DNA from: Deltaproteobacteria bacterium
GTDB lineage: Bacteria > Desulfobacterota > Desulfobacteria > Desulfobacterales > ETH-SRB1
Direction: 5' to 3'
Assembly: GCA_030262795.1 (NCBI GenBank)
Contig: JAJSZO010000144.1
Location: 1-6,680 of the forward strand
Length of the DNA stretch: 6,680 nucleotides
This document shows, one piece after another, positions 1-5,700 of this stretch; positions within the stretch are counted from its first letter, which is position 1; each line of letters opens with the position of its first letter. Position numbers and translations under genes: made by a program. The notes under the pieces were generated by a model that saw only the letters and a list, made by a program, of their open reading frames with translations, was not told the origin of the DNA and did not search any database.

Positions 1-983
1 GAATATACATCATCACTAATGTCTGAAGACTTTCCATTTTTTAAATAATGATATCCTGTGGCCGCAATCATGGCTGCATTATCCCCGCAGAGATCAACCG
101 AAGGGATATAGACTTTAATGCCTTTTGATTCGGCATCCTGTTTGGCTCTTTCTCTTAATCTGCTGTTCGCTGCCACGCCTCCTACAATAGAAATCTGATC
201 GCAATCCATTTTCATTGCTGCGTTTAAAACTTTGTATGAAAGAACATCAACGACCGACTCCTGAAATCCTGCAACAATATCGGCTATCTGATCTTTATAT
301 TCATTATTGTGAGTCCGGATATAGCGGTTTACTGAAGTTTTTATGCCGCTGAAACTGAAGTCAAAACCGGATTTATCAAGGTATGCTCTTGGAAAAATTA
401 TTTTCGATGGGTCTCCCTTTTTAGCCAGCCTGTCTATAATTATCCCGCCCGGATAGCCGAAGCCTATTGCTTTTGAGACTTTATCAAAAGCCTCGCCGGC
501 AGCATCATCCCTTGTTTGCCCCATCACTTTAATATCTGCATGGTGTTTTACATAATAAACGCTTGTATGACCGCCTGAAACCAAAAGTGATACAAAAGGA
601 AATGTCGGCGGATTTGATTCCAGAAAAACAGAATTTATGTGACCTTCAAGATGGTTAACGCCAATCCATGGAATACCAAGTGTATAAGCAAAAGATTTTG
701 CAAATGCAAAGCCTACTATTAACGAGCCTATAAGCCCCGGTCCCTGGGTTACAGCCAATGCATCAATCTGTTTAAAATTAATGCCGGCCTTGCTGACAGC
801 TTTCTTTACAATTGGTACAATGTCTTCTATATGTTTTCTTGAGGCAAGCTCAGGCACAACACCACCATATTTATGATGCACATCCACCTGAGAAGACACA
901 ACAGAAGATAAAATTTCAGAGCCATCAACAACAATTGATGCAGCAGTTTCATCGCAGGATGTTTCAATACCTAATATGATCAT
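1..983 (-). CDS. tsaD: tRNA N6-adenosine threonylcarbamoyltransferase TsaD (partial, C-terminal end off window)
   Basis: TsaD (Gcp/YgjD, ASKHA fold) transfers the threonylcarbamoyl group from threonylcarbamoyl-AMP to A37 of ANN-decoding tRNAs, working with TsaB and TsaE in the cytoplasm. I translated the minus strand from the ATG at 983-981. The protein opens MIILGIETSCDETAAS, the family signature, followed by GGVVPELASRKH (about residues 40-51) and AVTQGPGL (about 77-84). The metal-binding pair is in NHLEGH (H111 and H115). Later come LLVSGGHTS, FSFSGIKTS, GGVAANSRLRER and, near the edge, CGDNAAMIA. The frame is open for 327 codons to the left edge. The family is usually about 335-340 residues, so only roughly ten codons and the stop are missing. 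No strong Shine-Dalgarno is visible before the ATG, but the start agrees with the family N-terminus. The gene is divergent from der. Identity is certain; the C-terminus is unseen. Confidence 0.97.
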   Translation of the reverse strand, partial: MIILGIETSCDETAASIVVDGSEILSSVVSSQVDVHHKYGGVVPELASRKHIEDIVPIVKKAVSKAGINFKQIDALAVTQGPGLIGSLIVGFAFAKSFAYTLGIPWIGVNHLEGHINSVFLESNPPTFPFVSLLVSGGHTSVYYVKHHADIKVMGQTRDDAAGEAFDKVSKAIGFGYPGGIIIDRLAKKGDPSKIIFPRAYLDKSGFDFSFSGIKTSVNRYIRTHNNEYKDQIADIVAGFQESVVDVLSYKVLNAAMKMDCDQISIVGGVAANSRLRERAKQDAESKGIKVYIPSVDLCGDNAAMIAATGYHYLKNGKSSDISDDVY

Positions 984-991
984 AATAAAAG

Positions 992-1019
992 TTTACCGAA
1001 TGAATCATTATGCTATAAT
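992..1019 (+). promoter_or_regulatory. Predicted sigma-70-type promoter for the der-rarA-radC unit (extended -10)
   Basis: An extended -10 element TGCTATAAT lies at 1011-1019, with a perfect TATAAT at 1014-1019. A -35-like TTTACC (4 of 6 matches to TTGACA) lies at 992-997, giving a 16-bp spacer. Transcription would begin near 1026, leaving a leader of about 240 nt before the der ATG at 1269. The -35 element lies only about 9 bp upstream of the tsaD start codon on the other strand, so the promoter sits inside the tsaD translation-initiation region. This is a motif match only; no start site is known. Confidence 0.6.
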
Positions 1020-1025
1020 TTTAAT

Positions 1026-1067
1026 GAGTTAGGATTAAGATTGAAAACTGACTATTGAAAATTGGTG
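1026..1067 (+). repeat. Degenerate heptamer tandem tract
   Basis: Six consecutive 7-bp units can be read: GAGTTAG, GATTAAG, ATTGAAA, ACTGACT, ATTGAAA, ATTGGTG. Two are identical (1040-1046 and 1054-1060), and the first two match at 5 of 7 positions. The period is thus 7, but most units are diverged, so this is a weak tract read by eye. Confidence 0.4.
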
Positions 1068-1084
1068 GTACGCCTTTGGCGTGC
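1068..1084 (+). repeat. Small hairpin in the der leader
   Basis: GTACGCC (1068-1074) and GGCGTGC (1078-1084) pair over 7 positions, six Watson-Crick and one G-T wobble, around a TTT loop. The following bases (TAATTTTTCG) are T-rich, so in RNA it resembles a weak intrinsic terminator or attenuator between the promoter and der. No leader peptide or regulator site was recognised to support attenuation. Confidence 0.4.
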
Positions 1085-1089
1085 TAATT

Positions 1090-1174
1090 TTTCGTATTTG
1101 TTAAATATTTTTCCATCAATTTTTATTGTTGAAAGATATAAAGATATTGCTTATCATACCTGTTTAATACGAAA
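1090..1174. repeat. Perfect 9-bp inverted repeat, arms 67 bp apart
   Basis: TTTCGTATT at 1090-1098 is the exact reverse complement of AATACGAAA at 1166-1174. The 67 bp between the arms are AT-rich and contain a minor CAAT/ATTG hairpin at 1117-1128. The pair could bound a small inserted element or form the base of an RNA stem. In AT-rich DNA a chance 9-bp pair is not negligible, so only the repeat itself is certain. Confidence 0.5.
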
Positions 1175-1204
1175 CAACTATAATTTTAGGAACGTGGACG
1201 AAAT

Positions 1205-1243
1205 AACTTCCCCAAGTAGGCGCATAGATTTGGGTCGGAAGTT
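1205..1243 (+). repeat. Compound stem-loop in the der leader
   Basis: AACTTCC (1205-1211) pairs with GGAAGTT (1237-1243). Inside it CCAA (1212-1215) pairs with TTGG (1230-1233), leaving a 3-nt bulge (1234-1236) and a 14-nt apical loop. It lies 25 nt upstream of the der ATG and is directly followed by the 7-bp tandem repeat. It could be a structured RNA element affecting der translation or the end of a small dispersed repeat; the sequence does not decide. Confidence 0.5.
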
Positions 1244-1257
1244 TCAGCCTTCAGCCT
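1244..1257 (+). repeat. Two exact tandem copies of TCAGCCT
   Basis: TCAGCCT occurs at 1244-1250 and again at 1251-1257, ending 11 nt before the der start codon. It occupies the place where a ribosome binding site would be expected, and no Shine-Dalgarno is visible there. Confidence 0.7.
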
Positions 1258-1268
1258 TATGTGAAACC

Positions 1269-2612
1269 ATGAAACCTATTGTTGCAATTATTGGCCGCCC
1301 GAATGTCGGCAAATCTACCTTTTTTAACCGCATTACCAGATCAAGAAATGCCATTGTCGATGATTTCCCCGGTGTCACAAGAGACCGAAATTACGGCGAT
1401 GCGACCTGGAATAATGTTGTATTTACCCTGGTTGATACAGGTGGATTTTTGAGTGATGATAAAGATAATTTCGCAAATGAAATCCACTTTCAGGTACTCC
1501 AGGCCATAGAAGACGCTGATGTTATAATTCTTCTGCTGGATGGGAAAGCAGGGATATCTCCACATGATAGAGATGTTGTCGAAATTCTCCGTACAACTGC
1601 AAAACCGGTTTTTTATGCTGTTAATAAGATAGATGGTCTTGAACAGGAAACAAATCTTTATGATTTTTACAGCCTTGGGATAAAAAAAATGTATCCTGTT
1701 TCTGCTGAACACCGTTATGGTGTGTATGATTTTCTTGATGACCTGATATTCGCATTTCCGGAATCAGCCCCGGAGCAAACAGAAGATATGATAAAGCTCG
1801 CTGTCGTGGGCAGGCCGAATGTCGGCAAATCATCTCTTATAAACCGCATTCTTGGTGAAAAACGTTTGCTTGTAAGCGATATTCCGGGGACAACACGCGA
1901 TGCTATTGACTCTGTCTGTACTATTAACGGCAAATCATATCTTCTTATAGATACCGCAGGCATCAGGCGTAAAGGAAAAGTATCAAAGAAAATTGAAAAG
2001 TTTTCGGTAATCAAAGCTTTAAAGAGCCTTGATAGATGTGACGTTGCCCTTATTGTCATGGATGCAAACGAAGGAATTACAGAACAGGACATAACCGTTG
2101 CGGGCTATGCTTTTGAGAAAAAATGCAGTTGCATAATGCTGATTAATAAATGGGATCTTGTTGAAAAAGACAGTAAAACCGTAAAAAAATATTATGAACA
2201 ATTAAAAATGGAGTCAAAATTTTTAAGTTTTGCACCAGCCATTACTATCTCTGCTCTTACCGGCCTTAGAGTTCTGAAAATATTCACGTATGTTGATGAA
2301 GTTTACAGCCAGTATGCAGCACGTATAACAACCGGCCAGTTAAACAGGATAATTGAGCTGGCTATCAAAAAAACCGAACCTTCACTCTACAGGGGGAAAC
2401 GGCTTAAATTTTATTATGCTACCCAGGTGACTGCAAAACCGCCTACTTTTGTCTGCTTTGTAAACTATCCTGACGCAGTTCATTTTTCATACAAGAGATA
2501 TCTTATCAACCGGATTCGTGAACACACTGGATTAGACAAGACCCCCCTCAGGTTGATTTTCCGCCAGAGAAAGGGAAGAATCGAATTTAATAAAAAGCAA
2601 AAAAAACGATAA
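1269..2612 (+). CDS. der: Ribosome biogenesis double GTPase Der (EngA)
   Basis: Der is an essential GTPase with two tandem G domains and a C-terminal KH-like domain that binds and matures the 50S ribosomal subunit. From the ATG at 1269 the product is 447 residues, within the usual 435-490. G domain 1 has P-loop GRPNVGKS (9-16), DTGG (56-59), NKID (119-122) and SAEH (145-148). G domain 2 has GRPNVGKS (181-188), DTAGIRRKGK (228-237), NKWD (293-296) and SAL (328-330). The KH-like part covers about 352-440 and the tail is basic (NKKQKKR). I chose 1269 because MKPIVAIIGRPNVGKS matches the family N-terminus. A TTG at 1062 would add 69 residues unlike Der. No clear Shine-Dalgarno precedes either start. 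It is the first gene of a probable der-rarA-radC unit, 45 bp before rarA. All GTPase motifs are intact. Confidence 0.97.
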   Translation: MKPIVAIIGRPNVGKSTFFNRITRSRNAIVDDFPGVTRDRNYGDATWNNVVFTLVDTGGFLSDDKDNFANEIHFQVLQAIEDADVIILLLDGKAGISPHDRDVVEILRTTAKPVFYAVNKIDGLEQETNLYDFYSLGIKKMYPVSAEHRYGVYDFLDDLIFAFPESAPEQTEDMIKLAVVGRPNVGKSSLINRILGEKRLLVSDIPGTTRDAIDSVCTINGKSYLLIDTAGIRRKGKVSKKIEKFSVIKALKSLDRCDVALIVMDANEGITEQDITVAGYAFEKKCSCIMLINKWDLVEKDSKTVKKYYEQLKMESKFLSFAPAITISALTGLRVLKIFTYVDEVYSQYAARITTGQLNRIIELAIKKTEPSLYRGKRLKFYYATQVTAKPPTFVCFVNYPDAVHFSYKRYLINRIREHTGLDKTPLRLIFRQRKGRIEFNKKQKKR

Positions 2613-2627
2613 TCATTAATAAATAAA

Positions 2628-2640
2628 CGCTCTTCGGGCG
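2628..2640 (+). repeat. Short hairpin in the der-rarA gap
   Basis: CGCTC (2628-2632) pairs with GGGCG (2636-2640) around a UUC loop, with one U-G pair; GCTC/GAGC (2629-2632 with 2640-2643) is an alternative pairing. No T-run follows on the plus strand, so it should not stop transcription from der into rarA. It ends 7 nt before the rarA Shine-Dalgarno-like AGGTGA. Confidence 0.35.
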
Positions 2641-2647
2641 AGCTGGC

Positions 2648-2653
2648 AGGTGA
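2648..2653 (+). promoter_or_regulatory. Ribosome binding site that decides the rarA start
   Basis: AGGTGA corresponds to the 3' half of the full AAGGAGGTGA consensus. Aligned that way it is 4 nt from TTG 2658, which is good, and 10 nt from ATG 2664, which is rather far. This favours the TTG start. Confidence 0.5.
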
Positions 2654-2657
2654 ATAA

Positions 2658-4007
2658 TTGGACATGTTTGAACAAAGAGCGCAAGAAGCAGCACGGGCAT
2701 CAATGCCTCTTGCGGAAAGAATGCGACCAAAGAACCTTGAAGAGTTTGCAGGTCAAAAACAAGTTGTCGGCAAAGGGAGTCTTATCCGCAGCGCCATTGA
2801 AAAAGAGCGAATTTTTTCAATGATTTTATGGGGTCCTCCCGGATGCGGCAAAACGACTCTCGCCAGGATAATCGCCGGCAAAACCAGTTCTTATTTTGTC
2901 CATTTTTCCGCCGTCCTTTCAGGAATCAAGGAAATAAGATCAGTTATTGAAAAGGCAAAAGATCAGCAGCGACTTTATAGAAAAAAAACTATTCTCTTTG
3001 TAGATGAAATACACAGGTTTAACAAAGCGCAGCAGGATGCATTTCTTCATCACGTAGAAAGCGGCTTGATAACCCTTATCGGAGCCACGACTGAAAACCC
3101 CTCCTTTGAAGTTATAGCGCCTCTTTTATCAAGATGCCGTGTAATTGTTTTAAAAACTTTTTCACAGGATGATATCCATGCTATAATTAATAGAACGCTT
3201 AAAGACAGAGAAAAAGGTCTTGGGAATTTAAACCTTGTTTTATCCAAAGATGCCCTCGCATATCTTATACAAATAGCAGACGGAGATGCACGCACAGCTT
3301 TAAACAACCTTGAAATAGCAGCTTTACTTTTATCATCGGAAAGAACTATTTCTGATGAAGAGAAAAAACAGCATATAACCATCAAAGATTTAGAGTCTGC
3401 TCTTCAGAAAAAAAGTCTTGTTTATGACAAATCCGGTGAAGAGCACTATAATCTTATTTCAGCCTTTCACAAAAGCCTGCGGGGAAGTGATCCCGACGCA
3501 GCTCTCTATTGGCTTGAACGTATGCTTTCAGCAGGTGAAGACCCGATGTATCTGGCTCGCAGAATGGTAAGATTCGCTTCTGAAGATGTGGGAAACGCTG
3601 ATCCTCAAGCTCTTGAAGTTGCTTTGAACGCCATGGAAGCATTTAGATTTCTCGGTCCACCGGAAGGCGAACTGGCTCTCGCTCAGGCAGCCGTATATCT
3701 TGCCACCGCGCCGAGAAGTAACAGCATATATCTGGCCTATGGAAAAATAAAAGCTATTGTCAAAGATACAGGAACTCTGCCTGTTCCTCTGCATATAAGG
3801 AATGCGCCAACAGAGCTGATGAAAAATATTGGATACGGAAAAAATTACAAATATGCACATGATTTTAAAGATGCATACATTCATCAGGAATATTTACCTG
3901 AAAAGCTACAGAATCAGCGATATTATTTCCCAACTGACAGGGGTTATGAAAAAATAATAAAGCAAAGATTAGAGAAGTGGCACAGCCTGCAGCAAACCCA
4001 TAGTTAG
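2658..4007 (+). CDS. rarA: Replication-associated recombination AAA+ ATPase RarA (MgsA)
   Basis: RarA/MgsA (WRNIP1/Mgs1 family) is a clamp-loader-related AAA+ ATPase that acts with SSB at stalled replication forks and blocked DNA ends. The 449-residue product matches the family length (E. coli 447). Visible motifs are PLAERMRPKNLEEFAGQ (about 17-33), Walker A GPPGCGKT (59-66), Walker B ILFVDE (112-117), sensor-1 region GATTENPSF (142-150), and arginine-finger region LLSRCR (156-161). In the C-terminal oligomerisation region are HKSLRGSDPDAALYW, SEDVGNADP, HIRNAPTELMK and RYYFPTDRG. The start is either TTG 2658 or ATG 2664. AGGTGA (2648-2653), matching the 3' part of the anti-Shine-Dalgarno complement, lies 4 nt before the TTG. 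The resulting MDMFEQ also resembles the MDLFE opening common in the family, so I favour TTG. It lies between der and radC, probably on one transcript. Confidence 0.96.
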   Translation: MDMFEQRAQEAARASMPLAERMRPKNLEEFAGQKQVVGKGSLIRSAIEKERIFSMILWGPPGCGKTTLARIIAGKTSSYFVHFSAVLSGIKEIRSVIEKAKDQQRLYRKKTILFVDEIHRFNKAQQDAFLHHVESGLITLIGATTENPSFEVIAPLLSRCRVIVLKTFSQDDIHAIINRTLKDREKGLGNLNLVLSKDALAYLIQIADGDARTALNNLEIAALLLSSERTISDEEKKQHITIKDLESALQKKSLVYDKSGEEHYNLISAFHKSLRGSDPDAALYWLERMLSAGEDPMYLARRMVRFASEDVGNADPQALEVALNAMEAFRFLGPPEGELALAQAAVYLATAPRSNSIYLAYGKIKAIVKDTGTLPVPLHIRNAPTELMKNIGYGKNYKYAHDFKDAYIHQEYLPEKLQNQRYYFPTDRGYEKIIKQRLEKWHSLQQTHS

Positions 4008-4057
4008 GAGCCAGGTGGGGAATTAACGGAGCGGACTCAATTCTGAAGTTACGCTCA

Positions 4058-4864
4058 GTGGCAAAAAGTAAGGATTGGAAAGGGAGCAATTTGGTAACTC
4101 CGGAAGAGGTGATGGTAAAAACGGACAAAACAAAATTACTTAATACGTCATATCCACTCCCCATCCGTGAATGGTCAGAAGACGACCGTCCCCGGGAAAA
4201 ATTGCTTAAGTATGGCGAACAGACATTGAGCAATGCTGAGCTTCTCGCCATTCTTATCAGGACGGGCACACCTGGAAGAAGCGCTGTGGATATCGGGAGA
4301 GAATTGCTCCACAAGTACAAATCGCTCCGCGTCATGAGCGGCATTGATGTTTCTGAGTTTAAGGAAATTTCAGGTCTGAAAAACGCAAAGATCGCACAGA
4401 TTAAAGCGGCTATCGAACTTGGCAGAAGAATGTTAAGCGAAGAAAAAGCGCTTGAGGGCTCAATTAAAAAATCATCTGATATTGCGAACTTCCTGATGCC
4501 CCTCATGAGGGATCTGAAAAAAGAACGGTTTGTGCTGCTTCTTCTCGACAGACGGAATGCCATATCAGATATGATTGATATTGATTATGGCACAGTTGAT
4601 CGGGCCAATCCATATATTCGTGATATTATCCAGACTGCCATCAAATATAATGCCCCCTCAATCATTGTCGCCCACAATCATCCTTCCGGCGCAATAACCC
4701 CCAGTAACGACGATAAAGCATTTACAAGAAGCCTGATGATGGCGACCAAAGCAACCGGCATCAGCTTTTTCGATCACATAATCATAGGCGACAATCGCTA
4801 CTTCAGCTTTGCCGATGAAGGATTGATCGAAGAGTATGAGATAAAAGCGATCAGAGAGTTATGA
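4058..4864 (+). CDS. radC: RadC family JAMM/MPN-fold protein (UPF0758)
   Basis: RadC proteins join an N-terminal helix-hairpin-helix-like region to a JAMM/MPN+ metalloprotease-fold domain. The old role in DNA repair is disputed and the true function is unsettled. From the GTG at 4058 the product is 268 residues. PIREWSEDDRPREKLLKYG (35-53) and LSNAELLAILIRTGTPG (57-73) are the family opening. The HhH-like segment is near 101-125. The JAMM residues are intact: the likely glutamate E156 in KKERFVLLLLD, then H206 and H208 in HNHPSG and D219 in PSNDD. DHIIIGDNRYFSFADEGL (239-256) is the usual C-terminal block. The start is uncertain: GTG 4058 has no Shine-Dalgarno, while an in-frame TTG at 4091 has AGGGAG (4081-4086) 4 nt upstream and would give 257 residues. 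It follows rarA by 50 bp and converges on thyX. Confidence 0.94.
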   Translation: MAKSKDWKGSNLVTPEEVMVKTDKTKLLNTSYPLPIREWSEDDRPREKLLKYGEQTLSNAELLAILIRTGTPGRSAVDIGRELLHKYKSLRVMSGIDVSEFKEISGLKNAKIAQIKAAIELGRRMLSEEKALEGSIKKSSDIANFLMPLMRDLKKERFVLLLLDRRNAISDMIDIDYGTVDRANPYIRDIIQTAIKYNAPSIIVAHNHPSGAITPSNDDKAFTRSLMMATKATGISFFDHIIIGDNRYFSFADEGLIEEYEIKAIREL

Positions 4865-4908
4865 AAGAACAATAAGGATTCACCTGAATGGAAAACATTG
4901 AGGCATTA

Positions 4909-4932
4909 GAAAAGGGGCTATCCTTGACCCCT
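4909..4932 (-). terminator. Possible weak intrinsic terminator after thyX
   Basis: On the minus strand AGGGG (4932-4928) can pair with CCCCT (4917-4913) across a 10-nt loop. The stem ends in the first T of a TTTTC run (4913-4909). A 5-bp stem with a large loop and a short T-run is marginal, and the GGGG arm could also pair with the second CCCC of the heptamer repeat on the other side. Confidence 0.3.
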
Positions 4933-4943
4933 GACCCCTGACC
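4925..4943 (+). repeat. TGACCCC heptamer tandem repeat
   Basis: TGACCCC is present at 4925-4931 and 4932-4938, followed by a partial copy TGACC at 4939-4943. The last copy ends one base before the thyX stop codon (TAG, complement of 4945-4947). The period is 7, the same as the tracts in the der leader, though the unit differs. Confidence 0.75.
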
Positions 4944-4944
4944 T

Positions 4945-5694
4945 CTATAATTTTGCATATCGTTTCTTTATTTTTTCAAATTCCCCGCATGTCATCTTTT
5001 TTTCAGGGCATTTCCCAAGACGTATGCATTTCGGACCTGCCCCATTAAAAACACTTGGACATGCCTCACGCGCAAGCATCAGCATCTGGTCGGCAACGCC
5101 ACGGATTTCCCACTGCGCGCGCAGGCAAAGCCTTTCTTCAAAAAAATGCAGGAGTACTCTGGCGTTCATGGTCATCAGAATTTTGGTTTCGCAGGCATTT
5201 GGAAGAACATAACGGGCATCCTCATTGCTTGATTCGCCTTTACTTCCCAAAGCCTCATTGAGCCTGGCATAACGTTTGGCCAGATATTCCATGGTCTCTT
5301 TAAAGTATGTTTCCGCATCTACATCTACGCCCTCTTCTCTAACCTTCTTTCCTTTAATCTGCGGCGGCATGATATAATCAAAACCACCATGCATTACATA
5401 TCGCTGGCTCCGCTGCGAATAGCTTGCCAGCCTGTGCCGGACAAGCTGGTGGGTCATTGCACGTGATACGCCCTCAATATAGAAGGTAAAAACAGCGTGC
5501 TCAATCGGACTCATATGTCCCATATTACGCAACAGTCCAACAAACTTCTCCGCCTGGCCCGGATCCTGGTCAAAAATCGTTTCCGTGTCTTGTGCATAAC
5601 AGAGCCTGGCAGCAGAAGCGATCAGCTCGCCAGGAACGTCGGTATAACGGATCAATTTCACTCTTGCTTTAGTTTTTTCCATAGTTTTTTCCAT
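4945..5694 (-). CDS. thyX: Flavin-dependent thymidylate synthase ThyX
   Basis: ThyX makes dTMP from dUMP using methylenetetrahydrofolate as carbon donor and reduced FAD with NAD(P)H as reductant, replacing ThyA. The 249-residue product carries the defining RHRxxSxxxxSxR signature as RHRLASYSQRSQR (86-98), then RYVLPNA (161-167) and FFEERLCLRAQWEIR (184-198), where R187 aligns with the catalytic/dUMP-binding arginine. H66 in SPIEH and the ISPIEH-like context are typical. The C-terminus has four cysteines (C212, C223, C229, C236) in ACPSVF and GPKCIRLGKCPEKKMTCG, a known variant tail in some anaerobes. The start ATG 5694 is 6 bp after the acs stop. GAGG overlapping that stop lies 11 nt upstream, a long spacing. 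The first 12 nt are duplicated, giving a second in-frame ATG at 5682. Confidence 0.96.
   Translation of the reverse strand: MEKTMEKTKARVKLIRYTDVPGELIASAARLCYAQDTETIFDQDPGQAEKFVGLLRNMGHMSPIEHAVFTFYIEGVSRAMTHQLVRHRLASYSQRSQRYVMHGGFDYIMPPQIKGKKVREEGVDVDAETYFKETMEYLAKRYARLNEALGSKGESSNEDARYVLPNACETKILMTMNARVLLHFFEERLCLRAQWEIRGVADQMLMLAREACPSVFNGAGPKCIRLGKCPEKKMTCGEFEKIKKRYAKL
5671..5694 (-). repeat. 12-bp perfect tandem duplication at the thyX start
   Basis: On the coding strand ATGGAAAAAACT occurs twice back to back (5694-5683 and 5682-5671), encoding MEKT-MEKT and supplying two in-frame start codons 12 nt apart. Loss or gain of a unit by slippage would keep the frame. Confidence 0.95.
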
Positions 5695-5700
5695 AAAATG

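Larger units (their letters stand above)
1020..1268 (+). other. Long structured leader between the predicted promoter and der
   Basis: This 249-bp stretch has no homologous gene that I recognise. It holds a run of degenerate 7-bp units just after the promoter, a short hairpin at 1068-1084, a widely spaced 9-bp inverted repeat (1090-1098 with 1166-1174), a compound stem-loop at 1205-1243, and two exact 7-bp tandem copies at 1244-1257. It is very AT-rich in the middle. Its der frame happens to be open from a TTG at 1062, adding 69 codons with no resemblance to any Der domain. I read it as untranslated leader or inserted repeat DNA rather than coding sequence. Confidence 0.55.
4865..4944. other. 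Convergent intergenic gap between radC and thyX
   Basis: These 80 bp carry no gene. The gap holds a 5-bp inverted repeat with a 2-nt centre (4878-4889), a weak terminator-like hairpin for the minus strand, and the TGACCCC tandem repeat. No good plus-strand intrinsic terminator for radC was found. Confidence 0.6.

Noticed and set aside
1007..1012. CATAAT on the minus strand as a -10 box for tsaD
   Set aside because: No acceptable -35 hexamer lies 16-18 bp upstream on that strand, and the overlap with the stronger plus-strand TATAAT explains the sequence.
1341..2092. Several minus-strand open frames of 70-125 codons inside der
   Set aside because: All are antisense to the conserved GTPase domains of der, with no family motif and no ribosome binding site noted.
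2624..2640. Hairpin plus TTTATTT on the minus strand as an intrinsic terminator
   Set aside because: No minus-strand gene ends here, and on the plus strand no T-run follows the stem, so it has nothing to terminate.
3865..4563. 232-codon open frame on the minus strand over the rarA end and radC
   Set aside because: It lies antisense to two certain genes, has no recognisable domain, and its composition follows from the codons of the genes beneath it.
4058..4864. radC as a sign of a mobile element or anti-restriction cluster
   Set aside because: RadC-like genes do occur on mobile elements, but here it sits among core housekeeping genes and no integrase, transposase or plasmid gene is in view.
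4878..4889. ATTCA-CC-TGAAT inverted repeat as a radC terminator
   Set aside because: The 2-nt centre is too small for a stable 5-bp hairpin and no T-run follows.
4925..4943. Short repeats as a CRISPR remnant
   Set aside because: The units are 7 bp with no spacers; CRISPR repeats are much longer and interrupted by unique spacers.
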